This document shows, piece after piece, positions 7,565-15,816 of a DNA stretch of 64,000 bases (position 1 is its first letter; each line of letters opens with the position of its first letter). A model generated the notes under the pieces. That model saw nothing but the letters and a program-made list of their open reading frames with translations, did no database searches and had not been told where the DNA came from. Source of the stretch: an uncultured Oscillospiraceae bacterium (GTDB taxonomy: Bacteria; Bacillota; Clostridia; Oscillospirales; Oscillospiraceae); NCBI GenBank assembly GCA_947627715.1, contig CANQXK010000008.1, positions 1 through 64,000 on the forward strand, given 5' to 3'. A program made the position numbers and the translations under genes.

Positions 7565-8708
7565 CCGCGATCCCTCCCAGCCGTCTAAATTCGTCAAAAA
7601 AGGTGGGGTAAGACTTGTTCACGGCCTCCGCCCCCAAAATCGTTACAGGCCCATCGGCGGCTGTGGCCAGAATGGCGGCGGCCATGACGATGCGGTGGTC
7701 GCCCGCGCCGTCCACGGTGCAGGAGCGGAGCTTTCCCGTGCTGGTGACGGTGAGGCTGTCCGGCCCCTCCACACACGGAACACCAAAAGCCCGGAGCATA
7801 TTTGCCGTGGAGGCGATGCGGTCCGACTCCTTCATCCGAAGTCTCGCGGCGTTCACAAAGCGCGTCGCGCCCGCCTTCACCGCCGCCATGGCCGCCAGGG
7901 GCGGCAGGAGGTCGGGGATCTGGGACAGGTCCACGGCGTCGGGAAGGGCCTCGCTGTACGCCGCCGCCAGCTTGTCCCCCTGGGGGGAGGCCGGGTCCAG
8001 GCCGAGGACGGCCACGTCGTGCCCCAGCGTCCGGGCGGCGTACCAGAAGCCCGCCTGGGACCAGTCGGCCTCCACGGTGTAATCCGCGGGGACGTACCGC
8101 TGGCCTCCGGGGATGATAAACCGAGAAAAACCCTCGTTATCCACGGAAATTCCGTACCTTTTCAGCACGTCCAGCGTCATGGTCACGTACTCCCGGCTCT
8201 GGAGCGGGGAGGTGACGGCGATCTCGCTGTCGCCGTCTGTCAGCGGCAGGGCGTAGAGAAGGCCCGTGACGAACTGGCTGGACACGTCGCCGGGGAGCTT
8301 ATAGACGCCGGGGGTGAGCTGCCCCATGACGGTAAGCTCGCCGCCGTTTTTTTCAAAGTGGATGTTTTTCTCTCGAAAGAGGTCGAAATACGGCTCCATG
8401 GGCCGATCCATGAGCCGCCCATGGCCCACGAATCGCGCCCCGCCCCGCAGCACCAGCGCCAGGGGGATGAGAAAGCGCAGGGTGGAGCCGGACTCGCCGC
8501 AGTCCAGGACGGGGAAGCCGTCCCCCACGGTCAAAAGCGCCTCCATGCACCGCCGCGTGGCGGCGATGTCCTGAGATTCGGCCAGATTGGCGATCCTGTC
8601 CACGGACCCGGCCAGGTACGCCGCGATCAGCGCCCGGTGGCTGAGGGATTTTGAGGGCGGCGGTGTCACTTCGCCGCGCAGTCTGCCCGGAGTTATGCGT
8701 ATGTCCAC
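7554..8708 (-). CDS. aroA: 3-phosphoshikimate 1-carboxyvinyltransferase (EPSP synthase)
   Basis: AroA transfers enolpyruvyl from PEP to shikimate 3-phosphate. At 384 residues it is shorter than the ~427 of the E. coli enzyme. PPPSKSLSHRALI, CGESGSTLRFLIP, DVSSQFVTGLL, EADWSQAGF, RLRMKESDR and GDHRIVMAAA mark the two inverted alpha/beta domains. The PEP-site loop reads GESGSTLRF instead of the GNAGTAMR of class I enzymes; how this affects inhibitor sensitivity cannot be told from sequence alone. GTG 8708 is preferred: AGGGGAGG is 5 bp away and the start falls one base after the aroB stop codon. Confidence 0.95.
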   Translation of the reverse strand: MDIRITPGRLRGEVTPPPSKSLSHRALIAAYLAGSVDRIANLAESQDIAATRRCMEALLTVGDGFPVLDCGESGSTLRFLIPLALVLRGGARFVGHGRLMDRPMEPYFDLFREKNIHFEKNGGELTVMGQLTPGVYKLPGDVSSQFVTGLLYALPLTDGDSEIAVTSPLQSREYVTMTLDVLKRYGISVDNEGFSRFIIPGGQRYVPADYTVEADWSQAGFWYAARTLGHDVAVLGLDPASPQGDKLAAAYSEALPDAVDLSQIPDLLPPLAAMAAVKAGATRFVNAARLRMKESDRIASTANMLRAFGVPCVEGPDSLTVTSTGKLRSCTVDGAGDHRIVMAAAILATAADGPVTILGAEAVNKSYPTFFDEFRRLGGIADVL

Positions 8709-8710
8709 GG

Positions 8711-9793
8711 TTACCTCCCCTCCATCTTGGCGAGAACGTCCAGCACCTCCGCCCTGGGGAGCTTCAGAGGCCGGACCACGCCCAGCTTTTCCAGCAGGAT
8801 CAGGGTGACCTTGTCCCCGGCGCCCTTCTTGTCCAGGCCCAGGGCCTTCTCGATGTACGAAAAGCCGCAGTCGATCCGGGTGGGGAGGCCCAGGGAGGCC
8901 AGAACGGACTCGATCTTCTCCGGCACGCCGGGGGCGGTGACCCCCAGCTCCACCCCCAGCCGCGCCGCCGTCACCATGCCGGCGGCCACTGCCTGGCCGT
9001 GGGACCACTCCACGTAGTTCCCCGCCAGCTCGTAGGCGTGGCCCAGGGTGTGGCCGAAGTTCAGGATCATCCGAAGGCCGGTGTCCCGCTCGTCGGCGTT
9101 CACCACCTGGCGCTTGATGTCGCAGCAGGTGTAGAGGATGCGCCCGATGTCCGCCATCAGCGCCTCACGGGAGGGCCGTGCGGCCAGAAAATCAAAGAAA
9201 TCCGCGTCCCGGATGCAGCCGTACTTCACCACCTCCGCCATCCCCGCCATAAACACGGGCAGGGGCAGCGTGGCCAGGGTGTCCGGGTCCATGAGGACGA
9301 GGCTGGGCTGGTAGAAGGACCCGGCCAGATTCTTCCCGGCGGGGAGGTCGATGGCGGTCTTGCCGCCCACGGAGGAATCGACCTGGGACAGAAGGGTCGT
9401 GGGGATCTGCACCAGCCCCACGCCCCGCAGGACGGTGGAGGCGGCAAAACCCGCCAGGTCCCCCACCACGCCGCCGCCCAGGGCCGCCACCGCGTCGGTG
9501 CGGGTGACGCCGTGGGCGGTCATCCACTCCCACAGCGCCATTAGGTTTTCCGCGCTCTTGGAGGTCTCCCCGGCGGGGAGGACGTGGGTGTGGACCTCAA
9601 AGCTCTCTATTTCCAGCGAGGCCACGAGGCGCGCCCCGTAGAGGGGGGAGACGTTGGAATCGGTGACCACAAAAAGCCGCTTTGCCATAGGGAGGGCCGC
9701 CCGTATACGCTTGCCGGCCTCATCCAGAAGGCCGGGGCTTATGAGGATGTCGTAGCCGCCGCCGGCGTCCACGTGTAAAGTCATCTCTTTCAT
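8711..9793 (-). CDS. aroB: 3-dehydroquinate synthase
   Basis: AroB cyclises DAHP to 3-dehydroquinate with NAD and a divalent metal. The 360 residues show LPAGETSKS, ALGGGVVGDLAGFAAS, IPTTLLSQVDSSVGGKTAID, EVVKYG and the metal-binding NFGHTLGHAYE. ATG 9793 shares one base with the tyrA stop codon (TGATG) and has GGGAGG 7 bp upstream. aroA begins immediately after this gene. Confidence 0.96.
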   Translation of the reverse strand: MKEMTLHVDAGGGYDILISPGLLDEAGKRIRAALPMAKRLFVVTDSNVSPLYGARLVASLEIESFEVHTHVLPAGETSKSAENLMALWEWMTAHGVTRTDAVAALGGGVVGDLAGFAASTVLRGVGLVQIPTTLLSQVDSSVGGKTAIDLPAGKNLAGSFYQPSLVLMDPDTLATLPLPVFMAGMAEVVKYGCIRDADFFDFLAARPSREALMADIGRILYTCCDIKRQVVNADERDTGLRMILNFGHTLGHAYELAGNYVEWSHGQAVAAGMVTAARLGVELGVTAPGVPEKIESVLASLGLPTRIDCGFSYIEKALGLDKKGAGDKVTLILLEKLGVVRPLKLPRAEVLDVLAKMEGR

Positions 9794-10632
9794 CAGGTGC
9801 CTCCCGCCGTCATTTTCAGCTCCCGGCCCTCCTTGAGAAGGCGGCGGAGAGCCTCCGCGTCCCCGGACGCGATGGCGTCCCGGTACTCGGAAAGGTGTCC
9901 GATCAGCGTGTCCAGCTCCCCGGTGAGGAAGTCCGCGTCCGCCAGGAAGAGCTGGGTCCACATGGCCTCGTCCAGATACGCCACCCGCGTCATGTCCCGG
10001 AAGGAGCCGGCGGAGAAGCCCATATGGGTCTGGGCCGTGGGGGACTTGACAAAGGCGGAGGAGGTGATGTGGCACAGCTGCGAGGTGTAGGAGATGATCC
10101 TGTCGTGCTCCGCCGGGGTGGAGTAGGTGATGGAGGCGAAGCCCAGGGAGAGGAAGAACGCCTTGAGCCGCTCCAAAAGCGGCGCGTCCGCCGTCTCGCC
10201 GGGGGTCAGGATCATGGACGCCCCGGCAAACAGCAGGGCGGTGGAATTTTTAAAGCCCCCGTGCTCCTTGCCCGCCATGGGGTGTCCCCCCACGTAGGAA
10301 AAGCCGTATTCCTCCGCCAGAGGGCAGAGGGCCTCGGCGATGACGCGCTTGACGCCGCACAGGTCCACAAGACAGGCGCTCTTGGAGATGCGCGGGGCGT
10401 TCTCCCGCGCCCAGTCCATCAGCGCCCTGGGGGGCAGGGCGGCCAGGACCAGGTCGCACTCGCCCAGAGTCCCCGCGTCCAGCACGTTGTCGATGGCCCC
10501 GGAGGCGAAGGCCAGGGCCAGGGTGTCCGGGTCCAGGTCCGCGCCGTAGACGGTGTGATCGGTGTGGAATTTGACGGCCTTGGCCATGGAGCCGCCGATG
10601 AGGCCCAGGCCCACAATGCCGATGGTTGACAT
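9793..10632 (-). CDS. tyrA: Prephenate dehydrogenase
   Basis: TyrA oxidatively decarboxylates prephenate to 4-hydroxyphenylpyruvate, the tyrosine branch. The 279 residues begin with the dinucleotide-binding motif IGIVGLGLIGGS and contain GGHPMAGKE and AEHDRIISYTSQLCHI, which carry the family's active-site His residues. There is no C-terminal ACT domain and no chorismate mutase domain, so Tyr feedback on this protein is not evident; control may be exerted by the operon leader and by the N-terminal domain of AroF. It sits 24 bp after aroF. Confidence 0.95.
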   Translation of the reverse strand: MSTIGIVGLGLIGGSMAKAVKFHTDHTVYGADLDPDTLALAFASGAIDNVLDAGTLGECDLVLAALPPRALMDWARENAPRISKSACLVDLCGVKRVIAEALCPLAEEYGFSYVGGHPMAGKEHGGFKNSTALLFAGASMILTPGETADAPLLERLKAFFLSLGFASITYSTPAEHDRIISYTSQLCHITSSAFVKSPTAQTHMGFSAGSFRDMTRVAYLDEAMWTQLFLADADFLTGELDTLIGHLSEYRDAIASGDAEALRRLLKEGRELKMTAGGT

Positions 10633-10656
10633 AATAAACTTCCTTTCCGAATCCGT

Positions 10657-11667
10657 TTAAGCCTGTTCAGCGACGACGCGGTGGATAGCCCGGAGCTTGT
10701 TCGCCAGATGGTCGAACACTTCGGGCTTTAAGGACTGGGGACCGTCGCACAGGGCGTGGGCGGGGTCGTTGTGGACCTCGATGATGAGGCCGTCCGCCCC
10801 CGCCGCCACGGCGGCGCAGGAGAGCGGGTCCACCAGCTCCCACTTCCCGGCGGAGTGGCTGGGGTCGATGATCACGGGCAGGTGGGAGAGCTTCTTGAGG
10901 ACAGGGATGGCGGAGACGTCCAGGGTGTTGCGGGTGTACGTCTCAAAGGTGCGGATGCCCCGCTCGCAGAGGATGACCTTCTGATTGCCGCCGGCCATGA
11001 TGTACTCGGCGCTCATCAGAAGCTCCTCGTACGTGTTGGCAAGGCCGCGCTTTAAGAGGATGGGCTTGTCCACGTGGCCTAAGAGCTTTAAAAGCTCGAA
11101 ATTCTGCATATTCCGCGCCCCCACCTGGATGATGTCCACGTCCTCGAAAAGGGGCAGGTGGGAGGCGTCCATAAGCTCCGTGACGATGGGAAGGCCGGTG
11201 ACCTCCCGCGCCAGCTTCAAAAGCCGGATGCCCTCCCCGTGCAGGCCCTGGAAGGAGTAGGGGCTGGTGCGGGGCTTGAACGCGCCGCCGCGCAGGATGG
11301 TGGCGCCGCTGGCCTTCACAGCCTGGGCCACAGCGACGATCTGCTCCTCATTCTCCACCGAGCAGGGGCCGGCGATGAGGGTCAGGTTCCCGCCGCCGAT
11401 CTTCGTGCCGCCCACCTCGATGACGGTGTCGTCCGGGTGGAATTTGCGGTTGGCGTTCTTGTACGGCTCCTGGATGCGCTTGACATCCTCCACGATGTCC
11501 AGCGCCAGCAGGAGGTCCATGTCCAGCTGGGACGTGTCGCCCACCAGGCCCAGGACGGTCTGATGCTCGCCGATGGAGGTGTGGATCTCAATGCCCTTGC
11601 TCTCAAGCCACGCCATCAGGGAATCGACCTGAGTTTGATTGGGGTTGTCTTTTAAAATGACGATCAT
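10657..11667 (-). CDS. aroF: 3-deoxy-7-phosphoheptulonate (DAHP) synthase, type I beta with N-terminal regulatory domain
   Basis: This enzyme condenses PEP with erythrose 4-phosphate, the entry step of the shikimate pathway. Residues 1-~70 (MIVILKDNPNQTQVDSLM onward) match the ferredoxin-like domain fused to Thermotoga-type DAHP synthases, which is where Phe or Tyr inhibits that family. The barrel carries IAGPCSVENEEQI, RGGAFKPRTSPYSFQG, LLKRG, CERGIRTFETYTRNTLD and DPSHSAGK. It is the first structural gene after the Phe/Tyr attenuator and has AAGGAGC before ATG. Confidence 0.96.
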   Translation of the reverse strand: MIVILKDNPNQTQVDSLMAWLESKGIEIHTSIGEHQTVLGLVGDTSQLDMDLLLALDIVEDVKRIQEPYKNANRKFHPDDTVIEVGGTKIGGGNLTLIAGPCSVENEEQIVAVAQAVKASGATILRGGAFKPRTSPYSFQGLHGEGIRLLKLAREVTGLPIVTELMDASHLPLFEDVDIIQVGARNMQNFELLKLLGHVDKPILLKRGLANTYEELLMSAEYIMAGGNQKVILCERGIRTFETYTRNTLDVSAIPVLKKLSHLPVIIDPSHSAGKWELVDPLSCAAVAAGADGLIIEVHNDPAHALCDGPQSLKPEVFDHLANKLRAIHRVVAEQA

Positions 11668-11688
11668 AATGAAGCTCCTTTTTGCCGT

Positions 11689-11722
11689 AAAAAACCCCCG
11701 CAGTCGGTCTGACTGCGAGGGT
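11689..11722 (-). terminator. Attenuator terminator of the aro operon
   Basis: On the - strand CCCTCGCAGTC and GACTGCGGGGG form an 11-bp stem with a 5-base loop, followed by six Ts. It lies after the aromatic leader peptide stop codon and before aroF, so it is positioned to control read-through into the nine-gene operon. Confidence 0.88.
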
Positions 11723-11745
11723 CAAGGCGTTTTCTTTTCTGCCCG

Positions 11746-11841
11746 TCAACCTTTTTCAGCCAAACCGCTTAAAGCCTTACCAAAAAAATAGGTAAAGCTG
11801 AAAGTGCGGCTAAAATAAGTTTTGCCAGGATTTGCGTTCAT
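11746..11841 (-). CDS. Phe/Tyr-rich leader peptide of the aro operon
   Basis: A 31-residue open frame starts at ATG 11841, preceded by GAGGTGCGAGT, and stops at TGA just before the attenuator terminator. Residues 9-20 read YFSRTFSFTYFF, so seven of twelve codons specify Phe or Tyr; there is no Trp. The RNA across this stretch can form a 9-bp hairpin (AGCTTTACC at 11799-11791 with GGTAAGGCT at 11781-11773) whose loop covers the Tyr-Phe-Phe codons. By analogy with the pheL and trpL leaders, ribosome stalling when Phe- or Tyr-tRNA is scarce should favour read-through. The mechanism is inferred; the peptide, terminator and promoter are seen directly. Confidence 0.85.
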   Translation of the reverse strand: MNANPGKTYFSRTFSFTYFFGKALSGLAEKG

Positions 11842-11872
11842 ACTCGCACCTCACGGGCTTATTCTAAAATGG

Positions 11873-11901
11873 ATAATAGCACTTTATCTGCCAAAAGACA
11901 A
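11873..11901 (-). promoter_or_regulatory. Promoter of the aro operon leader
   Basis: On the - strand TTGTCT, 17 bp, TATTAT, placing the transcription start about 20-25 bp before the leader peptide ATG. No other convincing promoter was seen within the operon. Confidence 0.7.
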
Positions 11902-11976
11902 GATGGCATTTTGCACAAAGTTCATGAAAATCGGGGACAATTTGCCGGGACGGCACGAAAAAGGGGGGCTTGGCCG

Positions 11977-13692
11977 TCACTGGATCCCCGCAAGGTCGTA
12001 CTCCTCCAGCCACCGGGCGGCCTTTTCGCAGACGCCCCGGAGGGTGGCCTCGTCGAAGGGACTCTCAAGACCCGCGTTTTGGAGAAGCTCCGTAAAGACC
12101 CGGCTGCCGCCCTGCTTTGTGTAGGCCATGTACCGCGCCCAGGCGGTCCTTCGGTCCTCCTGCAACAGCGCCCAGAACTCCAGGGACACCGTCTGGGCCA
12201 GGCAGTAGTCGATGTAGTAGAAGGGGCTTTCGTAGATGTGTCTCTGCCGCTGCCAGCCTTCGCCGTCGGCGTAGAAGGGGATGTCCCCGTCTAAGCGCAG
12301 CCAGGGCTGATAGACGCCCAAAAGCCGCTTCCAGACAGCGTGGCGCTGGGCGGGGGTCATCTCCGGGTGCTCGTAGACCTCGTGCTGGAAGTGGTCCACC
12401 ATGGTGCCGTAGGGGATGAAGGTGACGGCCCCGGCCAGGTGGGAATAGCGGAATTTCCGGGCGTCGGACCCGAAGAACTCCTCCGCCCAGGGCCAGGCCA
12501 TGAACTCCATGGACATGGAGTGGACCTCGCAGGACTCCATGGAGGGCCAGATGGAGCTTTGGGGGACGCGGTCACGGTTCATGTACATGGCGAAGGCGTG
12601 GCCGGCCTCGTGGGTGACCACCTCCACGTCGCCCTGGGTGCCGTTGAAGTTGGCGAAGATGAAGGGGACCTTGTACTCCCCCAGGTCCGTGCAGTAGCCG
12701 CCGCCGGCCTTGCCCTCGGTGGAGAGCACGTCCATAAGCTCCCGGTCCAGCATGGTGTCGAAAAATTCTTTCGTCTCCGGGGAAAGCTCAGAGTAGAACT
12801 TCCGGCCCGCCGCCAGGATGTCCTCCGCCGTCCCGCGGGGCCGGGGGTTGCCGGAGCGGAATGCCAGGGCCTCGTCGGCGAAGCTCAGGGGGTAGGGGAC
12901 CCCCAGGCGCTGGGCCTGGCGGCGGTAGATGGCGTCCGCCACGGGCACCAGGTACTTCTGGACGGCCTCGCGGAAGCGTTCCACCTCCGCCTTGCCGTAG
13001 CAGTTGCGGCCCATGCGGTCGTAGCCCAAGGGGATATAGTTTTCATAGCCCAGGTTTTTGCCCATCTGGTCCCGGAGCTTCACCAGCTCGTCATAGATGC
13101 GGTCCAGGTCCGCCTGATGGTCCTTGAACCACCGGCCCTGGGCCTTCCAGGCGGCGAGGCGGCGGGCGTCGTCCGGGTCGGTCTTGAAGGGCGTCATCTG
13201 GGAGTGGGTGTAGGTCTTGCCCTCAAACTCGATCTGCGCCGAGGCGATGAGCTTGGCATACTCCGTAGTCAGCTCGTTCTCCCGCTTCATGAGGGGGATG
13301 TTTTTGGGGTCAAAGGCGCGCAGGGAGATCTCCGCGTTCAGGAACATGAGGTTCCCGTACTCCCGCTCAAAATCCGGGCGGAAGGGGCTATTGAGCATCG
13401 CCAGCGTCCACGCCTGCCCGTACTCGGCAAGCTCCGGGCCGGCCTGATCCCAGAACGCCTCCTCCCCGTCGTAGAAGGGGTCGCGGGTGTCGATGGAGTG
13501 GCGGATGGAGGCCAGGGTGGCGTAGGTGTAAACGTGCGTCTCCCGCTCCTCCTTCTCCAGAAATACGGCCTTCGCCTCCTCATAGCTTTTGGCGTTCTGA
13601 AGCCGCGCGGTGAGGTCCTGGAGCATGGCCTTGATCTTGTCCAGGTCCGGCCGCTCATAGGGCATATCTTTAAATTTTACAGCGTTGCTCAT
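11977..13692 (-). CDS. M3 family oligoendopeptidase
   Basis: This is a 571-residue zinc metallopeptidase of the M3/PepF group, expected to cut short peptides in the cytoplasm. The zinc motif HEAGH is in VEVVTHEAGHAFAMYM, with the downstream SMESCEVHSMSMEFMAW block supplying the third ligand (Glu) as in other M3 enzymes. There is no signal peptide. Length is typical for M3 oligoendopeptidases. It is transcribed away from the GntR-ABC cluster and towards the aro operon leader, about 80 bp before that leader's promoter. A strong GGAGGCGC precedes the ATG. Confidence 0.93.
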   Translation of the reverse strand: MSNAVKFKDMPYERPDLDKIKAMLQDLTARLQNAKSYEEAKAVFLEKEERETHVYTYATLASIRHSIDTRDPFYDGEEAFWDQAGPELAEYGQAWTLAMLNSPFRPDFEREYGNLMFLNAEISLRAFDPKNIPLMKRENELTTEYAKLIASAQIEFEGKTYTHSQMTPFKTDPDDARRLAAWKAQGRWFKDHQADLDRIYDELVKLRDQMGKNLGYENYIPLGYDRMGRNCYGKAEVERFREAVQKYLVPVADAIYRRQAQRLGVPYPLSFADEALAFRSGNPRPRGTAEDILAAGRKFYSELSPETKEFFDTMLDRELMDVLSTEGKAGGGYCTDLGEYKVPFIFANFNGTQGDVEVVTHEAGHAFAMYMNRDRVPQSSIWPSMESCEVHSMSMEFMAWPWAEEFFGSDARKFRYSHLAGAVTFIPYGTMVDHFQHEVYEHPEMTPAQRHAVWKRLLGVYQPWLRLDGDIPFYADGEGWQRQRHIYESPFYYIDYCLAQTVSLEFWALLQEDRRTAWARYMAYTKQGGSRVFTELLQNAGLESPFDEATLRGVCEKAARWLEEYDLAGIQ

Positions 13693-13842
13693 AGGTGCGC
13701 CTCCTTGTAAAAGTTAAATCCCATTATACTTCATCAGGGGAAAAAGGTCAAGGGGGCGGCCTTTGACGCCGGGAAAATCGCGGCTCTTTTCGGGGGACGG
13801 CGGCGGGGGCGAAAAAAATTTCTGCCAGACGATAAATTTCTC

Positions 13843-13882
13843 TTGACAAGCCGTACATACTGTGTATACTGTATATATACAG
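13843..13882 (+). promoter_or_regulatory. Promoter and palindromic operator of the GntR-ABC operon
   Basis: TTGACA (13843-13848), 16 bp, TATACT (13865-13870). The perfect palindrome CTGTATATATACAG (13869-13882) overlaps the -10 end and the expected start point. YtrA-type regulators usually repress their own operon, so this is a plausible autorepression site. Confidence 0.7.
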
Positions 13883-13900
13883 CCGACTGTGAGGGATGTC

Positions 13901-14278
13901 ATGAATATCATCATATCCAATGCCGATCCGAGGCCCATCTATCAGCAGGTGGGCGAGGCCGTGCGGGGCGCGATCATCTCCGGGGAGCTGGCTCCGGGGG
14001 CGGCTCTGCCGTCCATCCGGGGGCTGGCCAAGGACCTGCGCATCTCCGTCATCACCACGAAGCGCGCCTTTGAGGAGCTGGAGCGGGAGGGGTATATCTC
14101 CACCGTCCCCGGCAAGGGCAGCTTTGTGGCGGAGACGGGCGCGGGGCTTTTGCGGGAGCGGAGGCTTGCGCAGATCGAGGAGCATCTGCGCCAGGCGCTG
14201 CGCCTGGGAGGCTCCTGCGGGCTTTCCCGGACGGAGATCGGCGAGATGCTGAAAGTATTAAGCGAGGAGGACGTATGA
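13901..14278 (+). CDS. GntR-family transcriptional regulator, YtrA subfamily
   Basis: This 125-residue repressor-like protein has an N-terminal winged helix-turn-helix (about 10-75: PIYQQVGEAVRGAIISGEL, LPSIRGLAKDLRIS, TTKRAFEELEREGYI) and only a short helical tail, the layout of the YtrA subfamily. ATG 13901 is chosen because GAGGGA lies 6 bp upstream and family similarity starts at residue ~6. The stop codon overlaps the next gene, an ABC ATPase, by 4 bp, the standard ytrA-ytrB arrangement. In the family these operons respond to envelope stress or cell-wall antibiotics; the inducer here is unknown. Confidence 0.92.
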   Translation: MNIIISNADPRPIYQQVGEAVRGAIISGELAPGAALPSIRGLAKDLRISVITTKRAFEELEREGYISTVPGKGSFVAETGAGLLRERRLAQIEEHLRQALRLGGSCGLSRTEIGEMLKVLSEEDV

Positions 14279-15123
14279 ACGCTATCGAGGTTCAGGCTCT
14301 CGGCAAGAAATACCCCGGCTTTGAGCTGAGGGACGTAACTTTCGCCCTGCCGGAGGGCTGCATCATGGGTCTGGTGGGGGAGAACGGCGCGGGCAAGAGC
14401 ACCCTTATCCGCCTCATCATGGGCGCCGCCGGGGCAAACTCCGGGCAGGCGCGGGTCTTGGGCGCGGACGTGGGCGGCCCGGACTTTACGAAAATCAAGG
14501 ACGAGATCGGCGTGGTGCTGGACGAGGCGCATTTCCCCGCCTCCCTGAACGCCCGGCAGATCGGCAGGGTCATGGAGGACACCTACACCCGCTGGGACGG
14601 GGGCGTCTACGAGGCGTATTTAAAGCGCCTGGACCTGCCGGAGAAAAAGCGCGTCCAGGACTTCTCCCGTGGGATGCGCATGAAGCTGGCCCTGGCCTGC
14701 GCCCTGAGCCACGAGGCGAGGCTTTTGGTGCTGGACGAACCCACCGGGGGGCTGGACCCTCTGATGCGGGACGAGATACTTGACATTCTGGAGGACTTTA
14801 CCCGGCGGGAGGACCGCTCGGTGCTCATCTCCTCCCACATCGTCTCGGATCTGGAGAAGCTGTGCGACTACATCGCCTTCCTCCACAAGGGCGAGCTGCT
14901 CCTGTTTGAGGAGAAGGACCGGCTTTTGGAGGAGTACGCCATGGTGAAGCTCCCGGAGCAGGACCTGGCGGACCTGCCGCCGGAGGCGGTCCGCGGCGTG
15001 CGCCGGGGCAGATACGGCGCGGAGGCCCTGGTGAAGCGGGACGGCGTTCGGGGGGAGCTTGCCCTGGAGAAGCCCACGCTTGAGGACATCATCGTATTTT
15101 TCGCAAGGGGGGATCGGGAATGA
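14275..15123 (+). CDS. ABC transporter ATP-binding protein
   Basis: This 282-residue ATPase has Walker A GENGAGKST, an ABC signature written FSRGMRMKL, Walker B LLVLDEPTGGLD and a switch His in SSHIVSDLE. It resembles the YtrB/CcmA type that pairs with ABC-2 permeases. It overlaps the regulator before it and the permease after it by 4 bp each, so the three form one tightly coupled unit. The substrate is unknown. Confidence 0.94.
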   Translation: MNAIEVQALGKKYPGFELRDVTFALPEGCIMGLVGENGAGKSTLIRLIMGAAGANSGQARVLGADVGGPDFTKIKDEIGVVLDEAHFPASLNARQIGRVMEDTYTRWDGGVYEAYLKRLDLPEKKRVQDFSRGMRMKLALACALSHEARLLVLDEPTGGLDPLMRDEILDILEDFTRREDRSVLISSHIVSDLEKLCDYIAFLHKGELLLFEEKDRLLEEYAMVKLPEQDLADLPPEAVRGVRRGRYGAEALVKRDGVRGELALEKPTLEDIIVFFARGDRE

Positions 15124-15740
15124 AGGCGCTTATCAGGAAGGATCTCTATGTGCTTTCCACGCAGTTCAAGCTTCTTGTCCTGGTGATGGTCCTGTTCAGC
15201 GCGATACCCGGCGGACTGTTCGTGCCCTTCACCTTCATCTACGCCACCATGCTCCCCAGCGTCTCCCTGATGAGCATTGACGAGCAGAGCAAGTGGGACA
15301 GCCTGGCGCTGATGCTCCCCTACTCCCGCCGTCAGCTCGTCACCGTGAAATACATCATGGGCTGGCTGGGGATCGCCGCCGCGATGGCGCTCTCCGTGGC
15401 GAGCCAGGCTCTCTGGGCGGCGGTGGGCGTGTCCGACCTGGAGGAGGGCTTCCTGGCGGCGATGTGCGTGTTCGCCGCCGTGGCCCTGGTGGTGCAGGCG
15501 GTGATCGTCCCGGTGAATTTCCGCTTTGGCTTTGCCAAGGGCAGGATCGTGACCGTGGCCGTGGTGGCCTTCTTCGGCGCCATCGTCGGCGCGTCCATAG
15601 GCGACGGGGACGGCTTCTACACGATCCTGAAGGTCACCTCCCGCATCCCCGCCCCCGTCGCTCCCCTCCTGGCCGCCGCCCTGTGCGCCGCCACCATCCC
15701 CCTCTCCACAGCGGGGTATAAGAAGAGGATGGAGAAATAA
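15120..15740 (+). CDS. ABC-2 type permease subunit
   Basis: This 206-residue membrane protein has about six hydrophobic segments, for example LLVLVMVLFSAIPGGLFVPF, GIAAAMALSVASQALWAAVG and VTVAVVAFFGAIVGASIG. It belongs to the short ABC-2 permease group common beside YtrA regulators: the first residues MKALIRKDLYVL and the SLMSIDEQSKWDSLALMLPYSRRQLVTVKY block are characteristic. It would form the membrane part of the exporter with the preceding ATPase. Confidence 0.9.
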   Translation: MKALIRKDLYVLSTQFKLLVLVMVLFSAIPGGLFVPFTFIYATMLPSVSLMSIDEQSKWDSLALMLPYSRRQLVTVKYIMGWLGIAAAMALSVASQALWAAVGVSDLEEGFLAAMCVFAAVALVVQAVIVPVNFRFGFAKGRIVTVAVVAFFGAIVGASIGDGDGFYTILKVTSRIPAPVAPLLAAALCAATIPLSTAGYKKRMEK

Positions 15741-15766
15741 AAGGAGTCTGGAATAATAAAAAGAGC

Positions 15767-15807
15767 CTGGCTTAAAAGGGTAAACCCTTTTAAGCCAGAC
15801 TTTTTTT
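15767..15807. terminator. Bidirectional terminator between the ABC operon and the SLH gene
   Basis: A perfect 14-bp stem CTGGCTTAAAAGGG/CCCTTTTAAGCCAG has a TAAA loop, seven Ts after it on the + strand and CTCTTTTT after it on the - strand. It serves both convergent transcripts. Confidence 0.9.
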
Positions 15808-15816
15808 AAGGGGGCG

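Noticed and set aside
12340-13710. Open frame of ~456 codons on the + strand opposite the M3 peptidase
   Set aside because: It mirrors a clear metallopeptidase and has no recognisable domain.
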